Source of the DNA: Anaeramoeba flamelloides
Taxonomy: Eukaryota > Metamonada > Anaeramoebidae
DNA length: 64,000 bases
Assembly: GCA_027625915.1 (NCBI GenBank)
Contig: JANTQA010000032.1
Span: forward strand, 13,780,001 to 13,844,000
Direction: 5' to 3'
Shown: positions 22,577-35,039 of the stretch, one piece after another
Layout of the letters: each line of letters opens with the position of its first letter
Numbering within the stretch: the stretch's first letter is position 1
Position numbers and translations under genes: made by a program
The notes under the pieces: generated by a model
Databases searched by the model: none
What the model saw: only the letters and a program-made list of their open reading frames with translations
What the model was told of the DNA's origin: nothing

Positions 22577-23897
22577 TCTATTTCTATATTTAAAATACAT
22601 CCACATAATAAAATGTTAGAGATTTACCTTTATAAGTTCTTTACGTAATCGATAATAGCTAATATTATTTCAATGTAGTAATTTGGTAAAAACTTCTTAT
22701 ATTAAATGAAAACAATTCTTAACCCTCTCTTTTTTTTTCTATTAAAATTATCGATAATATTTTTGTTTTTTTCCCCATAAAATCAAAAATTAAAAATATT
22801 TTATAAAATAAAATCAACCAATCAAATATCTATTTTTTAGAAAAAACTCAAAAAGAGCTTTTATAATATTTTTTATTGTAACCCCCCCCCTTTATTTCTT
22901 GTTTTCGTAAATTCCCAGTACAAAATTCAAACTCAATTTTATTCCAACAGTTCAAGTACCAACCAACCACATTTTACATATGACTTCTGTTCTCTTCAAT
23001 TGCTTAAGTCCAATTCAATTAGTGTCAGATCGGAACAAGTTTGTTTATTTTAGATCTAAACCTGAACAAGTATATCAATTTGTATAATGATTTTTGATTC
23101 GTTTTCCCCCCCCCCCCAAAAAAAAAAAAAAACACCTAAAAAAAAAAAAAAGTCCTAAAAAATCCACACAACTGAAAAAGGGAAATTTGGAAAAGGTAAA
23201 AAGTATCAACAATAAAAAGTTTACTTATTATTATTATTATTGAAGATGTGGAAAATCAAATCTAGATGTCATTTTACTTCAATTTCTTAAAAAGAAATTT
23301 ATACACAAAATCATAGACTTCACAATTATTCAACAAAAAACAAAAACCCAAATTATTGTTATGATTGAAAAATCAAAAAAAAAAAATTGACAAAAAATAT
23401 AAAAAAAAAGAAAAAATCCAAAATTTACAAAGAATTATAATTACAAATTGATAAAAAATCAATTTTGTCTTTAATTAGAATCTCCAAAAACCACAGCCAC
23501 GATACTTTTGGTTAACATTGATTTGATTTGATTTGATTATTAATCAAGAATACCCTCATGGAACCAGTTGTTTAATTGATGTATTTTCTTTTTACTTATT
23601 GCTCTCAATTTTTTTTAACTTTATATTTTTTTATTTTTGTTTTTCATTTTTATTTTCAAGTTACATATGCTTTCATATTTCATGTTTCTCAGTATTAGCA
23701 GTTAACTACCTTTCCTTTTTCCTTTGTAACTCCTCTTCTTTCCAATCCAAAGAAAATTCAGCCATGGGAAAAAATGGAAAAAAAATAAAAAAAAAACTAT
23801 ATTTAACACACCGCAAAATGAAATCAATAAAAATTATTAACACATTTTTAAATCTAAACAATTAATATTTAAAAGAAAAGAAAATATTACATTTATT
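22577..23897. other. 3' flank of the LRR-PP2C gene
   Basis: A/T-rich. Homopolymers include a C run at about 22884 and a C12-A14 junction at about 23106-23132. The plus-strand frame 23533-23865 is low-complexity Phe/Leu with no motif and is not called. Confidence 0.4.
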
Positions 23898-25418
23898 TTA
23901 ATTTTTTTGTTTAAAATCATTTTTGAACTTTTTCGAAAATTTAATTTTTTGGGAATTTGTCTTTTTTGATTCATGTCTGGGGAAATCTTTTGATTGACTA
24001 GAACTTTTTTTTTTCTCGTCAGATTTAAATTTTTTCTTGTCAGATTTTTTTTTTTTGTCATCAGATTTTTTTTTTTTCTTACTCTCTTTCTTACTTTGTT
24101 GATCAATTTTAATTTGATCAAAATTTTTTTCAGCTTTAATGAAAATATTTTGATTAGTAGACTTTGCATTTTTTTCATTTGTTATTTTCCTATTTCGAGA
24201 CTTTTTTTTTTTAATATTTCGATCCTTTTTATTATTTAAATTACTCTCTTTGGTAGAGAATTCGATTTTATTTTTCTCAATTCTTTCTTGTTCGATAATT
24301 GTTTCTTTCATTTCTTTAATCAAATGATTAAATTCTTTTTTATCATTTTTTATTAATTTGGATAAAATTTTTTCATTTTTTTGTAATTGAATTTTTTTCA
24401 GTTCCATTTTTTCCAGAATATTTTTTTTGTTCAATTCTGGTTGTAAATCTATTACTATAACGGAAATATTATCTGAAGTTTCTAAAGAAATGGCGTAATT
24501 TCTTATTTTTACAGCTGCCTTTTCTGGATCATCGTTTTTCAATAATATGTCTACCACCATTTCATCTGTAACTACATCCCATAAACCGTCACATCCTAAA
24601 ACTATATAACGATCATTTTTGGTCATTTTGTATTTGGTTACAAAAGGCTTTGCAGAAATGTATGGCTGGAATTTATAATCTCCAAAGGATCTTGAGACAG
24701 CCAATCCTGAATTGATTCGACTATCTTCAGTAACTATACCACCATTTTTAATAATTCTTTCCTTTTCTTTAGGCAAATTTGGTTTATGATCAACAGACAT
24801 TCTTACAGCCATACCCCTTCTGCACATCACAGCACGAGAATCACCAATGTTCCCACAATATAATTGTTTTTTATAAACAAAAATAATTACGGCAGTAGAA
24901 CCACTGGTTTCCTTTGTTTTTATTAATTCTGCATTAAATTTTTGAAATACTTTTTTAAAAATTTGAAAAATATATTCATATTCTTTTTTTTCTTGTTCTT
25001 TTCTTTTTAGTTTTGTCAATTTTTTTAATTGTGATTTTGTCAATTTTTTATTAATTTTCTTTTCTTTTTGATTATTTTCATTTAAATCATCCTCTTGTTC
25101 ATTTTTATTTTTATTATTATTATTATTATTATTTTTTAAGAGACTATTTATTGGAATTTTTAGAGTTTTTGTTTTATTTACATGAAATATTTTTTTTGTT
25201 TTAATTATAAATTTTTTTTTTTTTTTTGGTTCTAGCATTGATTGAAAGATTGGCTCAGATTTTGACCTTGCTTGATATTTTTTTAATTCTTTAGTTTGTT
25301 TAGAATCATTCATTGTATAATTATTTCCAACCGAATTTATTTTATAAAGACCTTTCAGTTCTTTAATAAACATTTTGGAGATTGTATTCGCTGCTAATTC
25401 TGCAGTCTTCCTACCCCC

Positions 25419-25455
<37 letters not shown>

Positions 25456-28400
25456 TTTTAAATTAAAATATCAAATATTAATAGATTATGCATTTTTTGT
25501 TATTTTTAGTATTATTTAAATTTATTTATAACAAATTTTAATTAATTTGATTTATTGTAAAAAGAAAAAGAAAAAGAAAAAGAAATAATTTCCTCTCTTT
25601 AATATAACCATTACCTCCCACAGATTTCAATCATAGTTAAATATGTTATTATAAGAAGTGATAAATTTTATTCTTAATACTTTCAAAAAAATAGTTATAA
25701 AAATAATGTCATTTAGTTTTCAAAATGAAAATACCGAATAAAATTCTGAAAATTTCATTTTTTTTTTTTACTTATTTTTATTTAAATATTTGAAAAATTA
25801 AAATTTTTCAATTTTTTTTTTTTTTTTTTTTTTTTTCTAATACAGCCAAATTTTCTTTTTGGTCTTTTCTTTTTTTCTTTTTTTTTTTTTTTTTTATTTA
25901 GAAAGTTAATTCGAAAAAAAAATTCTTTTTAAAAACTCAAATAAAAATTAAGAAAAATTGAGGTTATGCAATTTCTTTTAAAATCAATACATTTACTTTT
26001 TAAAAATCTTATGGTCAATAATTTTGTTTTTTTCTAAAGAAATTGAGAAAGTTTGCAAGACTTTACAACGAAATGGCACAAAATTTTTTCAACATATTTT
26101 TTTTTAAAATTTATTGTTTGTTCAGGTATTTCTTTTATGGATCTCGATTCTAATCTAAAGTTATTATTTCTCTTATTTCGAAATAATCGTAGTTTGGTTG
26201 ATTCTTGTAAAAAAAAAAAAAAATGAATTTTTCATTTTTGGTTGGGAAACTTTGAGTGAAATGGAGTTTAGGTATATTTAAAACACTAAATTTGTTAGTA
26301 ACAATAAGGTATTTCCAAAAAAATTGTTTTTTTTTATATCTCAAATAATATTTATCTTTGAAAGGGGTTCTAATCTTAAATAGATAATAAAAAATTAAGT
26401 AAAATATTAGAACTGTTTGAAAAAGTACCTATTATTTGTATTTCAAAATATTTTCTCAAAATATTCTCAAAAAATGAAAAAAAAATTACACTTTTTTTTC
26501 GACAAAACAAAGTATGGCTTATTTTAATAAAAACCGGGCAATATGATAAGTACACATACGATTTTTTACACAATAAAATATTGTTATAAGTTTTTTCATT
26601 TCTCTTGGATTTTTTTTTCAAGATTAAATCTGGTCATTAAAAAAAATTTTATGATCAAAAAAAGAAAAAAATAACCACCAAATTTTTGTACCCAAAAAAC
26701 ATCATATAAAATTGAGATCAAAAACTTTGATATCTTTTTTATGTAATGTCTTACAAACAAATAGGATTATTATGAAGAACCAATTAATGGTGAATTACAA
26801 TTTTGGATATTTTTAAATAGTTTTATTAAAACGAAGTTTAATAAAGATATTTTAAAATAAATTCACCCTGTCTTTTTTGGAAATAGCTTGTATGTTTAAA
26901 GAAAATAGTACTCTAAGGATGTGCGTTCCAAATTAATTATCCAGACACATTGCAAAAACCCATCTTTTTATATTGGTTGAAGTGAATACGATCTTTTTTA
27001 TCCAAAGATTAAAATAAATATTTTTTTTTTTACAAAAAATTGCATTTATTTTGGTTTTTATTTTTGTATTTGTTTATTTTTTGTTCCACTTTACAACCTC
27101 ACTTACCAAGAGTGCTTCTTAATTTTTCTAAAAAAACCCGAAAAAAAAATTTACCCGAAAAAATTTTTTTCATTAAAATACCTCAAATATAATTAATTCG
27201 AGAAGTTTATTCAAATTCCAAGTGATTTTTAATTTTCTGATCTAAATTAGATACTTTTTGAACTGAATTTTTCATTTTTTTCTTTATATTTTTCAAAAAA
27301 AAGTAAACTGCAAAAATATTGGTTTATTTTTTTTTCATTTTTACAAATTATATTTTAACGATCAAATAAAAATGAAAATAATAACCAAAAAGAAAGATAT
27401 AAGTTATCATCTCCACAGTCAATTTGATATTTTTGAAAAGAATAAATTCTAATTTTTGTGACTGTTATTTTCCATTAATTTGAAATAAAAATTCCACAAA
27501 ACCTTACTCTCAACAACCCCTACCCCAATATACTTTGTCATAAAACTTATCATTAATTTTTGGGTAAATAAAAAAAACTAAAAAAAATTCCACAAAAAAT
27601 AAACCAGTTGTTTTGTTTATTTGTAATGGTAATTAGACTCAACAACCAAACCGAGTAAATACTATCGTGCAAAAGAATTGTTGAGAACTTCAATTAAAGA
27701 AAAAAACCAAGAAGGACCAACACAAAACCAAAAAAATAAGAGAAACCCACAACTCTTTTGTCAGAATTAATCAGATTTATTTAGACAAATAGAACAACAC
27801 AAGTAACCCATTCGACAAAAATCCACGACAATGTGATCTTTAAAAGTTAGAGTTGTTTATTGAGTATGTTTGAAATGATCCTTTTTTTAGACAGTAAACG
27901 GTGATTATTTTTCTATTTCCTTTTCACGTTTCTTAATGCGGGTGTTTCTAGTTGGTTTTTATCAAAAATTTCGGATGGGTTTTCTTTAAAAAATACAAGA
28001 ATACTGATTTTTATTATCCAAATTCCAGTATATTCCAAAGTTAATTCCACCACAATTAATAATTATAGTGTACAAAAAGGGTTTTAAAACAAGTTGGTGA
28101 TTTTAAGATATTGTTTTAAAAAATTAAAAACTGTTAGAAAATCCTTTTTTAAATTTCTTTGAGTTTTTCCAAAAACATCTTAATATTTTACATATAACAG
28201 AACTTGAGTTTTTTTTTGTGAAATTACAGATATTTCATAATAAATGGGAAAAAAATTTCACGTAATTTTAGTTTCATCTTTTTTTCTTTACATATAGAGT
28301 TTTCAAAGTCGTTGGTTGAACTTTGTCTCGAAATTTCAATTTTAAAAATGAAAAGAAAGCAAGATCATTTTCCTATTATTTTAAAAATATAGTTCTTTGC

Positions 28401-31400
28401 CTTTTTTAATAATCTTTTGTTTTCCAAAATAATTAATACTAGAAAGTAACATAAATAGAAAAATGGTATCATAAAGGTCAAGAAATACGATTTCAAATTG
28501 TGTTTTTGATAAAAATTAGATTGTTTTTGAAATCTGAAAAAAAATGTTTGTTTCATTTCTTCGAAGAATGATCGGGTTTGGAAAATTGTTTGTTGTTCAT
28601 TAGGCTTTAAGGATTTTACTTCAAAGTTTCCATAGTTTTAAATTTTGAATGCGTTTGTAAAAGATCCTTCAATCAAAAAAATTATTCAGTATTAAAAAAT
28701 GTTTTTCCTCAGAATATAGAAATTCAAATTTTATAAATCAGAAAAAGTTCATTTGTTCTTTCTTTGATTAATACTTGTACTAGTAAATATTATAAGATTT
28801 TTATCTCCCCTGATTTTGGGTTAAAGGAAAAAAAATAAAAATTTTAAGAAACTCACAAATAATAAAACCAAGAATGTTTTTTTCATCAGAAATTAGGACT
28901 GTGTTTGTAAGTTTCTTTTTCAGGGGCTTGTTTTTAAGTTTACTTTAAACTTGGGTTAATTATTTTTTGTTAGTGTTCGAAAAAAGTAAAAAGTAAAAAG
29001 TGTTTTTTTTTTGGCTATCTAATCAACAAATTCAATCCAAAATCGACTGCAGGTTTGTACAATTCTATGTGACAGTTTAAAACAATCAAAAAAACCCTGA
29101 AGAAAAAAAAATTAATTTCCCTTTTTTAAAAAAATTTGATCTTGGAAATAAAATTCGAAATATACGTTTCTAATCATCAACTAAAAAAAAAATCAAGTCC
29201 GACTATCATAAATTACACAGAATAAGAAGATAAAAAATTTAGGGGTAAATTTTTTTTTCGGGTTTTTTTAGAAATTTTACTAACTTACCACTTACCAAAT
29301 CCTTAATATCCACATAAAAAGAGATTTATCCAAATATTATTTCATTTAAATCAGTTATCATTTTTTTCCGGGCTGGGCTAAAAAATGACAAAAAATAACA
29401 TGTCTACAATTATGATTTAATTAGCTTATACTTTAGATCGACTTCTTTACTGTTTGCTTACTCTTTTAATTTTAGCTATTTTCAAATTGTCAATTGTGAT
29501 TTTTTTTTATTCAAAATAACTTTTTATGATGATGAAAGAGTTTCTAATTATCAAAATTAGAAGAGTTGCAGGATAAATCAAATTAGAAAATTTTATGTAG
29601 ATCAAGTATAGCAGCTTAGACTAATTATCGAAAAAAGTGAAAATTAAAAAGAGTCTTTTAATCATCTGACTCATCCAATTTGAATATTTTTAAAACAAAC
29701 AATAATCATAAAAAAATTTGAGTTGAAAATTTCTTGATCAGATTGATTTATTTGTTTGAGGATGGTACTTTAAGGTTGATTTTAGGAAATTCTGTATTAG
29801 AGAAAAATTTTCAATAATTATTAAAAAAATTGATAGAATTTTTTTTCATTTTTTGTTCTTTATTTTATAAAAGAAAAATTTGAAATATATTTGTTTTTTT
29901 TTTTTGTTTGTTGTGCATTTTATTTTAATTATTGGTCTTAACTATACGATGTAAAACAATATCTTAAAATCACCAACTTGTTTTAAAATAAGCAAATTAT
30001 AATTTTCTCTTGGCGATATTAAAAATATCAAATATCGAGAATTTTAATCAGCACATTTTTTCGAATTCACTAAAATAACTCCAGTTATTACCACTTTGGT
30101 TCTAAGGGCCTACTGAAACCAATAATTTTACCATAAATCAATACTAATCTTCATTACTACTTTATGGTTTAGTGAGTATTTTCAAAAATAAAAAAAAAAA
30201 AAAACCATTGTTTCCAAAAAAAAATTATATTAATCTGTAGACAAAAGATCATAAACACTTTAATCAATATGAAAGGATGTTTTCTTCAATGTGTCTATAG
30301 AATTTATTTGGAATAGCCACCCTTAAATAAATTAATAAATTAAATTAAATATACCACCAATGTACAAAATGTAGTCAAAATAATAAGAGACACCTCAAGT
30401 GATTCTAATCTCTTAGATTATTTAAAGAATAATATAATGAATTAAAAAAAAAAAAAAAAAACAAGAAAATCAGAAGAAAATAGTTAATAATAACTTACCG
30501 TGCCCATCATAAACAGCAAAAAAACTCGCATTCTCTTTACCATCGAGTTTCATTTTAATATCGATAGCATCTTCCATTGTTTTTCTTTGACCTTTAATTT
30601 CCGAGTAATTAACTGAAAATCTATTTCCACTAAAGGAAATTGGTCTACATATTGAATCTTTTATCTCATGATTCACAAGTAATTCTTCCAAAGAATAAAA
30701 CGAATTCTGTTGATTTTCGAAATTTTTGGGATTTTGAATTATTGTATTAAAAGAGAATTTGCCATCCCCGTTATTTTTTGTTTGAATGTCAACTGATTTT
30801 GGAGTTTTATTTTTTTGTTTTGGTTTATTGGTTTGAGTAAGCTTTGTTAATAATTTTTGAAAAGGCTTTGAATAAGAATTTCCTTCAATATGCAAAAATT
30901 TTAGACTTGGTAAACTTTCTGTATAACTAAGATCTAAATCCTTTGATTGGTTATAAGAAAGTTTTAATACTTCCAGCCCAGCAAAAGATTCAAAAATGCC
31001 AGTTTCAAAATATTCAATTTTATTATGAGACAAATCTAATTCCTTACAATTTGTAAACTTTTTCCAATTTCTTGAACATTTTGTGAGGTTATTAAAGCTA
31101 AGATCAACACAAATATTTGTAAAATTTGAATTAGAATCAATTCTAAAGAATGATTCTGGCAATTCACTAATATTATTATCACTTAAATTTAAATGTGTAA
31201 GCGATCTCATAAATCCAATTCCATCAGAAATAAATGAAATATTATTTGAACTTACGTCAAATATTTGAACATAGGTTAGCATTGCTAAGCATGAAGGCAA
31301 CATTAGAATTTTATTGCCACCCAAAAATAAAGTTTCTAGTCTTGGCAATGAACATACTTCGTTCGGAAAAATTTCAAATCTAATTAAAGAATGAATAAAA

Positions 31401-31788
31401 GTAGATATAAAAATGATAATCAATATTTTGCAAAAATATGAAGAATAAAGGGTTATAATGATAAAAAAAAACATAATTTCAATGATGAATTCTTTCAAAT
31501 GTTAAATTAAAATCAAAGTAAAAATTTTATTTAAAATTCACACAAGTTACAAGCTTATTTTGTTAAATCCATAATAAATAGAAAATTGATATTTCTTTTA
31601 TATAATTTTATTTTCTTAAGAGAATTTTATAATCAGATAATTGTCTATTATTTGAACAACGAAATTTTATAAGAGACTAAAAATTTCTTTTAGAGAAACA
31701 ATTTTCAATTTTAATTTTGTTTGTTCTTCATTTTAAATGATCAAGAAATAGATTTTTTGATTACAACATAGATTATCAAGACATTAAT

Positions 31789-31824
<36 letters not shown>

Positions 31825-34800
31825 CTAAAATAATGTATTTTTTTGGGAATTGTTCAACCTTTTGATTTGAGAAAAGGTTGGAATCAAAAAAATATTTTCG
31901 TAAAAAATATTCTAAAATTGGAACTGTTGTCCAAATAATACATGCACAAAAGTTTAATCCGTGTTTCAAAATAAAAAGGTGTATTTCTTTTTGATATAAG
32001 ACCGAGACATTAATAGACTAAAGAAATTGGCAATAAACGATAAGTACACATGGTATTGGTTTCTTAAAGTTCTATTTTTTAAAAAATATATTCTAAAAAT
32101 AAAGGATCAAATTGAAAAATTTATCAAAAAATAGAGTTAATTTTTGATAATTATTTTTATCATCAAAAATACAAAAAAATCACCAAAAGAAATTTCGAAA
32201 ATTACAAAAAAATTTCAACAAATTGTATTCTTAATTTTAAATTTTATTAAAAATATCAAAGGAGTTTACTTTCAAAATTGAGTTGAACTTAGGTAAATTA
32301 TTTGGTAGTGAATTGGATTTTACATTGAAACAAGAAAAAAAAAGCACACTGCTTTTATTTTGAAACACGGATTATAGTCTTTTGAGCATGCATTATTTTG
32401 ATCACGTTAAATTTTACATTTTTTAAGAATTTTTTTTAATTGTTTTACAAGATCCCTTTGACTTTTAGATCAAAAAGTAAAATTTTTAAACAATACACAA
32501 ATATTTTTCCTGTTTCATTAAAAATTTGTTGATTCTAAAAAAGTATATTGAAAATTTATTTATTAATTATTGAGAAATGATCAAGAAAGTAAAAATTAAA
32601 TTTTTCATAAAAAGTCTTTAGTTCTTTCAGATTTATTTTAAAAAACTAGAAATAGAGAGAATATTGTAAAAGTGCTTCAATTGTCATTCAGGAAAATTTT
32701 GAGATAAAAAAAAATACCACTTTTTTCAAAATTAAATTTATTTGTGAGTATATTTGAAAAACCTTAAAAGGTTATTAGATTAAAAAATTCTTCCTAACTT
32801 ATTCTTTCAATTAAAAATATTGTTAAGTTGTGCATTTTTTTGAAAAATTAATAAATAGGATTTAACTTTTTTCTTTAAATCGTAGAATTTTGAAAAGCAA
32901 TTTTTTAGGATCAGATATATCAAACTTTTAACTAAACTCAATAATGGTCCAATTATTGATAAATTAAATTAATTTTCAATTTGAATCTAAATTCTGAAAA
33001 ATTATTTATTTAAAAATTGGAAAAATGTTACAGTGATCAAAATAATACATGCTCAAAAGACTATAATCCGTGTTTCAAAATATAATCCGTGCTTTTTTTT
33101 TATCTTGTTTCAATGCAACACCCAATTTACTACCAATTAGTTTACCTAAGTTCAAATCAATTTTGAAAGTAAAGGTCTTGATATTTTTAATAAAATTTAA
33201 AATTAAGAATACAATTTGTTGAAAATTTTTTGTAATTTTCGAAATTTCTTTTGGTGATTTTTTTGTTTTTTTGATGATAAAAATAATTATCAAAAATTAA
33301 CTCTATTTTTTGATAAATTTTTCAATTTGATCCTTTATTTTTAGAATATATTTTTTAAAAAATAGAACTTTAAGAAACCAATACCATGTGTACTTATCGT
33401 TTATTGCCAATTTATTTGGTCTATTAATGTCTCGGTCTTATATCAAAAAGAAACACACCTTTTTATTTTGAAAAGAGGATTAAACTTATCTACATGTCTT
33501 ATTTGGACAACAGTACGCCAATTTTCTAAAACAACATATTTCATTTTCAGTTGAAATGGGGGATTTTCAGTTTGAAAAACCTGATAAACAATCACAATTG
33601 TTAAATCGAATAAGATTGATATATAAAAATAAGGAAGAAGAAAGACTAAAGCCAATAAAAAAGAAAATACTCAATAACAAAAAACGAAGAACAAGATATA
33701 AAAATGAAAAAAAAAAAATTTACTTATTTCCAGAAAGATGAAGTTCTGTCAAATTGGGCATTTCTGCGAGCGAAACGTTTAATTTTTTCAATTGGTTGTC
33801 TTTTAATTTCAATTTGGAAAGGTTTGTTAAATGCAAAATTTCTTTTGGGAAGTGTTCAAATTTATTAAAAGAAAGATCCAAATCGATTAAACTTTCCAAG
33901 CTTGTAACTTGGCTTGTTAGTAATTGTATCTCATTTTGAGAAAGATCTAAAACTAACAATTGCTGGAGAATGGAAATTGAGCTCGGTATTAGCTTTAATT
34001 TGTTATTTTTAATTGACAAAACTGCCAATGAAAGCAGGCCAGAAAAAAATGATTCTGGCAATCTCGTCAAGCAATTGTTTGACAGATCTAAATCAAACAA
34101 GTTGTTTAAAGAGTCAAGCGAGCAATTGACGAACTTGATTTGGTTGCTACGTAAAGTTAAACGCTTTAAAGTGGTGAGGCGGTTTAAGACAAGCGGGAAG
34201 CTTTTAAAGCTATTGTAGGAAAGATCTAACTCCGTTAGGGATGTAAGCTGTGAAAAGATTTCTGGAAGCTCTGTTAATTGGTTGCGCGAAAAATTGATCG
34301 TTGTTAGCTTGAGTAGCTCACATAGGCAGGTGCTTATTTTGGCCAATTGGTTTGTTCGGAGATCTAATTGCTGAAGCGATGTTAAATAGCCAATGGAATC
34401 AGGTATATTCGTGAGGCTGTTGGAGCTGCACGACAACGAAGTTAAAGAATTTAACCCTCTGAGCGGCGCATTCGGAAACTCTGAAAAATTGTTATACGAA
34501 ATAAAAAGAGTTTCCAAGGATTGCAAGCGTGAAAACGCCGGTGGGAGTGCCGTTAATTGGTTGCCGCCCAAGTTCAATTCCTTGAGTTGCGGTAATTTGC
34601 AAATGGAATACCCAGACAGTGTGCCGATCCAATTTTGGAAAACACTCAAAGTCCTCAAATTTGTGAGCGTGCTGAGGGACGGTGGTAGTTCCGCGATTTT
34701 GTTTTGTCCAAGATCCAGCTCGGTCAAATTTACTAACAAAGAGATTCGTAATGGTAAGGCTTCAATTTTGTTGTACGACAAATTTAGTTGTTTTAAAGTT

Positions 34801-35039
34801 ACAAGCTTGAAGAATTTCTTTGGTATTTCAGGTATTTGGTTTTTTGACCAATCAAAATGAGTAAGGTTTGTTAGCTTTGTTAAGCCTCTTGGTAAGTATT
34901 TAATTTCGTTACGTGACAAATCTAATTCACGGAGTTTGCTACACTGATCAAAGACATTGGGCAATTTCGTGATCTGTAATCCAGATAAATCAAGGATCTC
35001 AGAAGTCACCTCTGCTTTGTGGCTCAGTACTGGACCCAT
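23898..35039 (-). CDS. Leucine-rich-repeat PP2C-type protein phosphatase (three exons)
   Basis: Exons 35039-33724, 31379-30499 and 25417-23898 join in frame (phases 2 and 1) to 1238 residues, stop TAA. I start at ATG 35039 (MGPVLS); the longer frame begins with GTG. Residues ~15-600 are leucine-rich repeats (LDLSxNxIxxLPxxL type). The first junction rebuilds a repeat, LHLSGN-K-FEIFP. The PP2C domain starts ~700: GQRKTMEDA (702-710), FFAVYDGHG (725-733; the second junction falls in this Gly, followed by GRKTAEL), SGSTAVIIF (~904), GNIGDSRA (~921), CDGLWDVV (1008-1015), SDNISVIVI (1047-1055). The metal-binding Asp residues are present, so it should be active. An Asn/Lys-rich insert (~760-885, with seven Asn in a row) splits the domain, and a Lys-rich tail (~1060-1238) follows. 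LRR-PP2C fusions are known in Entamoeba-like protists; substrates unknown. Both introns are kilobases long. Confidence 0.92.
25419..25452. repeat. (ATT)n microsatellite at a splice acceptor
   Basis: About 11 ATT units, reading (AAT)n on the gene's strand and running into the acceptor AG of LRR-PP2C intron 2. Confidence 0.9.
27125..29274. repeat. Exact 32-bp inverted pair inside the intron
   Basis: 27125-27156 (TTTCTAAAAAAACCCG…TTTACCC) is the exact reverse complement of 29243-29274. Flanking TTACCA blocks are partly shared. Confidence 0.7.
28082..29988. repeat. Exact 37-bp inverted pair inside the intron
   Basis: 28082-28118 (TTTTAAAACAAGTTGGTG…) is the exact reverse complement of 29952-29988. 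It overlaps rather than nests with the 27125/29243 pair, so the two pairs belong to different elements or to a rearranged one. Confidence 0.7.
31921..32409 (+). mobile_element. Tc1/mariner-like MITE, copy C
   Basis: 489 bp. Ends ACTGTTGTCCAAATAATACA and, inverted, ACGTGATCAAAATAATGCAT. Its interior (ACCGAGACATTAATAGAC, ACGATAAGTACACATGG) is nearly identical to copy D in the opposite orientation. The left TA border is eroded to GA. Confidence 0.82.
33029..33515 (-). mobile_element. Tc1/mariner-like MITE, copy D (inverted relative to C)
   Basis: 487 bp with TA at both borders; ends TACAGTGATCAAAATAATAC and, inverted, TACTGTTGTCCAAATAAGAC. Short frames at 33075-33293 and 33443-33655 are translations of the element, not genes. 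Confidence 0.85.

Larger units (their letters stand above)
26911..30330. mobile_element. Possible decayed DNA transposon with ~85-bp inverted ends
   Basis: Left end 26911-27000 (CTCTAAGGATGTGCGTTCC, CCAGACACATTG, TATATTGGTTGAAGTG) matches the reverse complement of 30245-30330 (TAAGGGTGGCTATTCC, ATAGACACATTG, CATATTGATTAAAGTG) at roughly 70%. A similar end is at 5367-5435. No transposase frame survives, so it is a fossil or a non-autonomous element. Confidence 0.45.
25418..30498 (-). other. 5.08-kb intron 2 of LRR-PP2C
   Basis: Donor CACG|GTAAGT and acceptor …ATTATTATAG|GGGG interrupt the DGHGG motif, so both ends are secure. The acceptor sits directly after an (ATT)n microsatellite (25419-25452). 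Inside are a partial dispersed repeat (about 25960-26110), a 3.4-kb inverted-repeat-bounded block (26911-30330) and two further inverted pairs. No coding sequence seen. Confidence 0.9.
31380..33723 (-). other. 2.34-kb intron 1 of LRR-PP2C
   Basis: Donor AATAA|GTAAAT (33723) and acceptor …TTTAATTAG|A (31380) interrupt one leucine-rich repeat. It contains the inverted MITE pair C and D with a 619-bp spacer (32410-33028) and a (TA)n tract (about 31789-31825). Confidence 0.9.

Noticed and set aside
30470-31498. Separate LRR gene with its own N-terminal membrane segments
   Set aside because: The hydrophobic start is intron read-through; splice sites at 31380 and 30498 join it to the neighbouring exons in frame.
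33029-33655. Small minus-strand frames as genes
   Set aside because: They lie in, or run out of, MITE copy D and within an intron.
33720-34860. Plus-strand frames opposite the LRR exon
   Set aside because: Antisense shadows of the leucine-rich repeats; the minus strand has the motif series.
35024-35039. N-myristoylation of LRR-PP2C (MGPVLS)
   Set aside because: Pro at position 3 is disfavoured by the known N-myristoyltransferase pattern.
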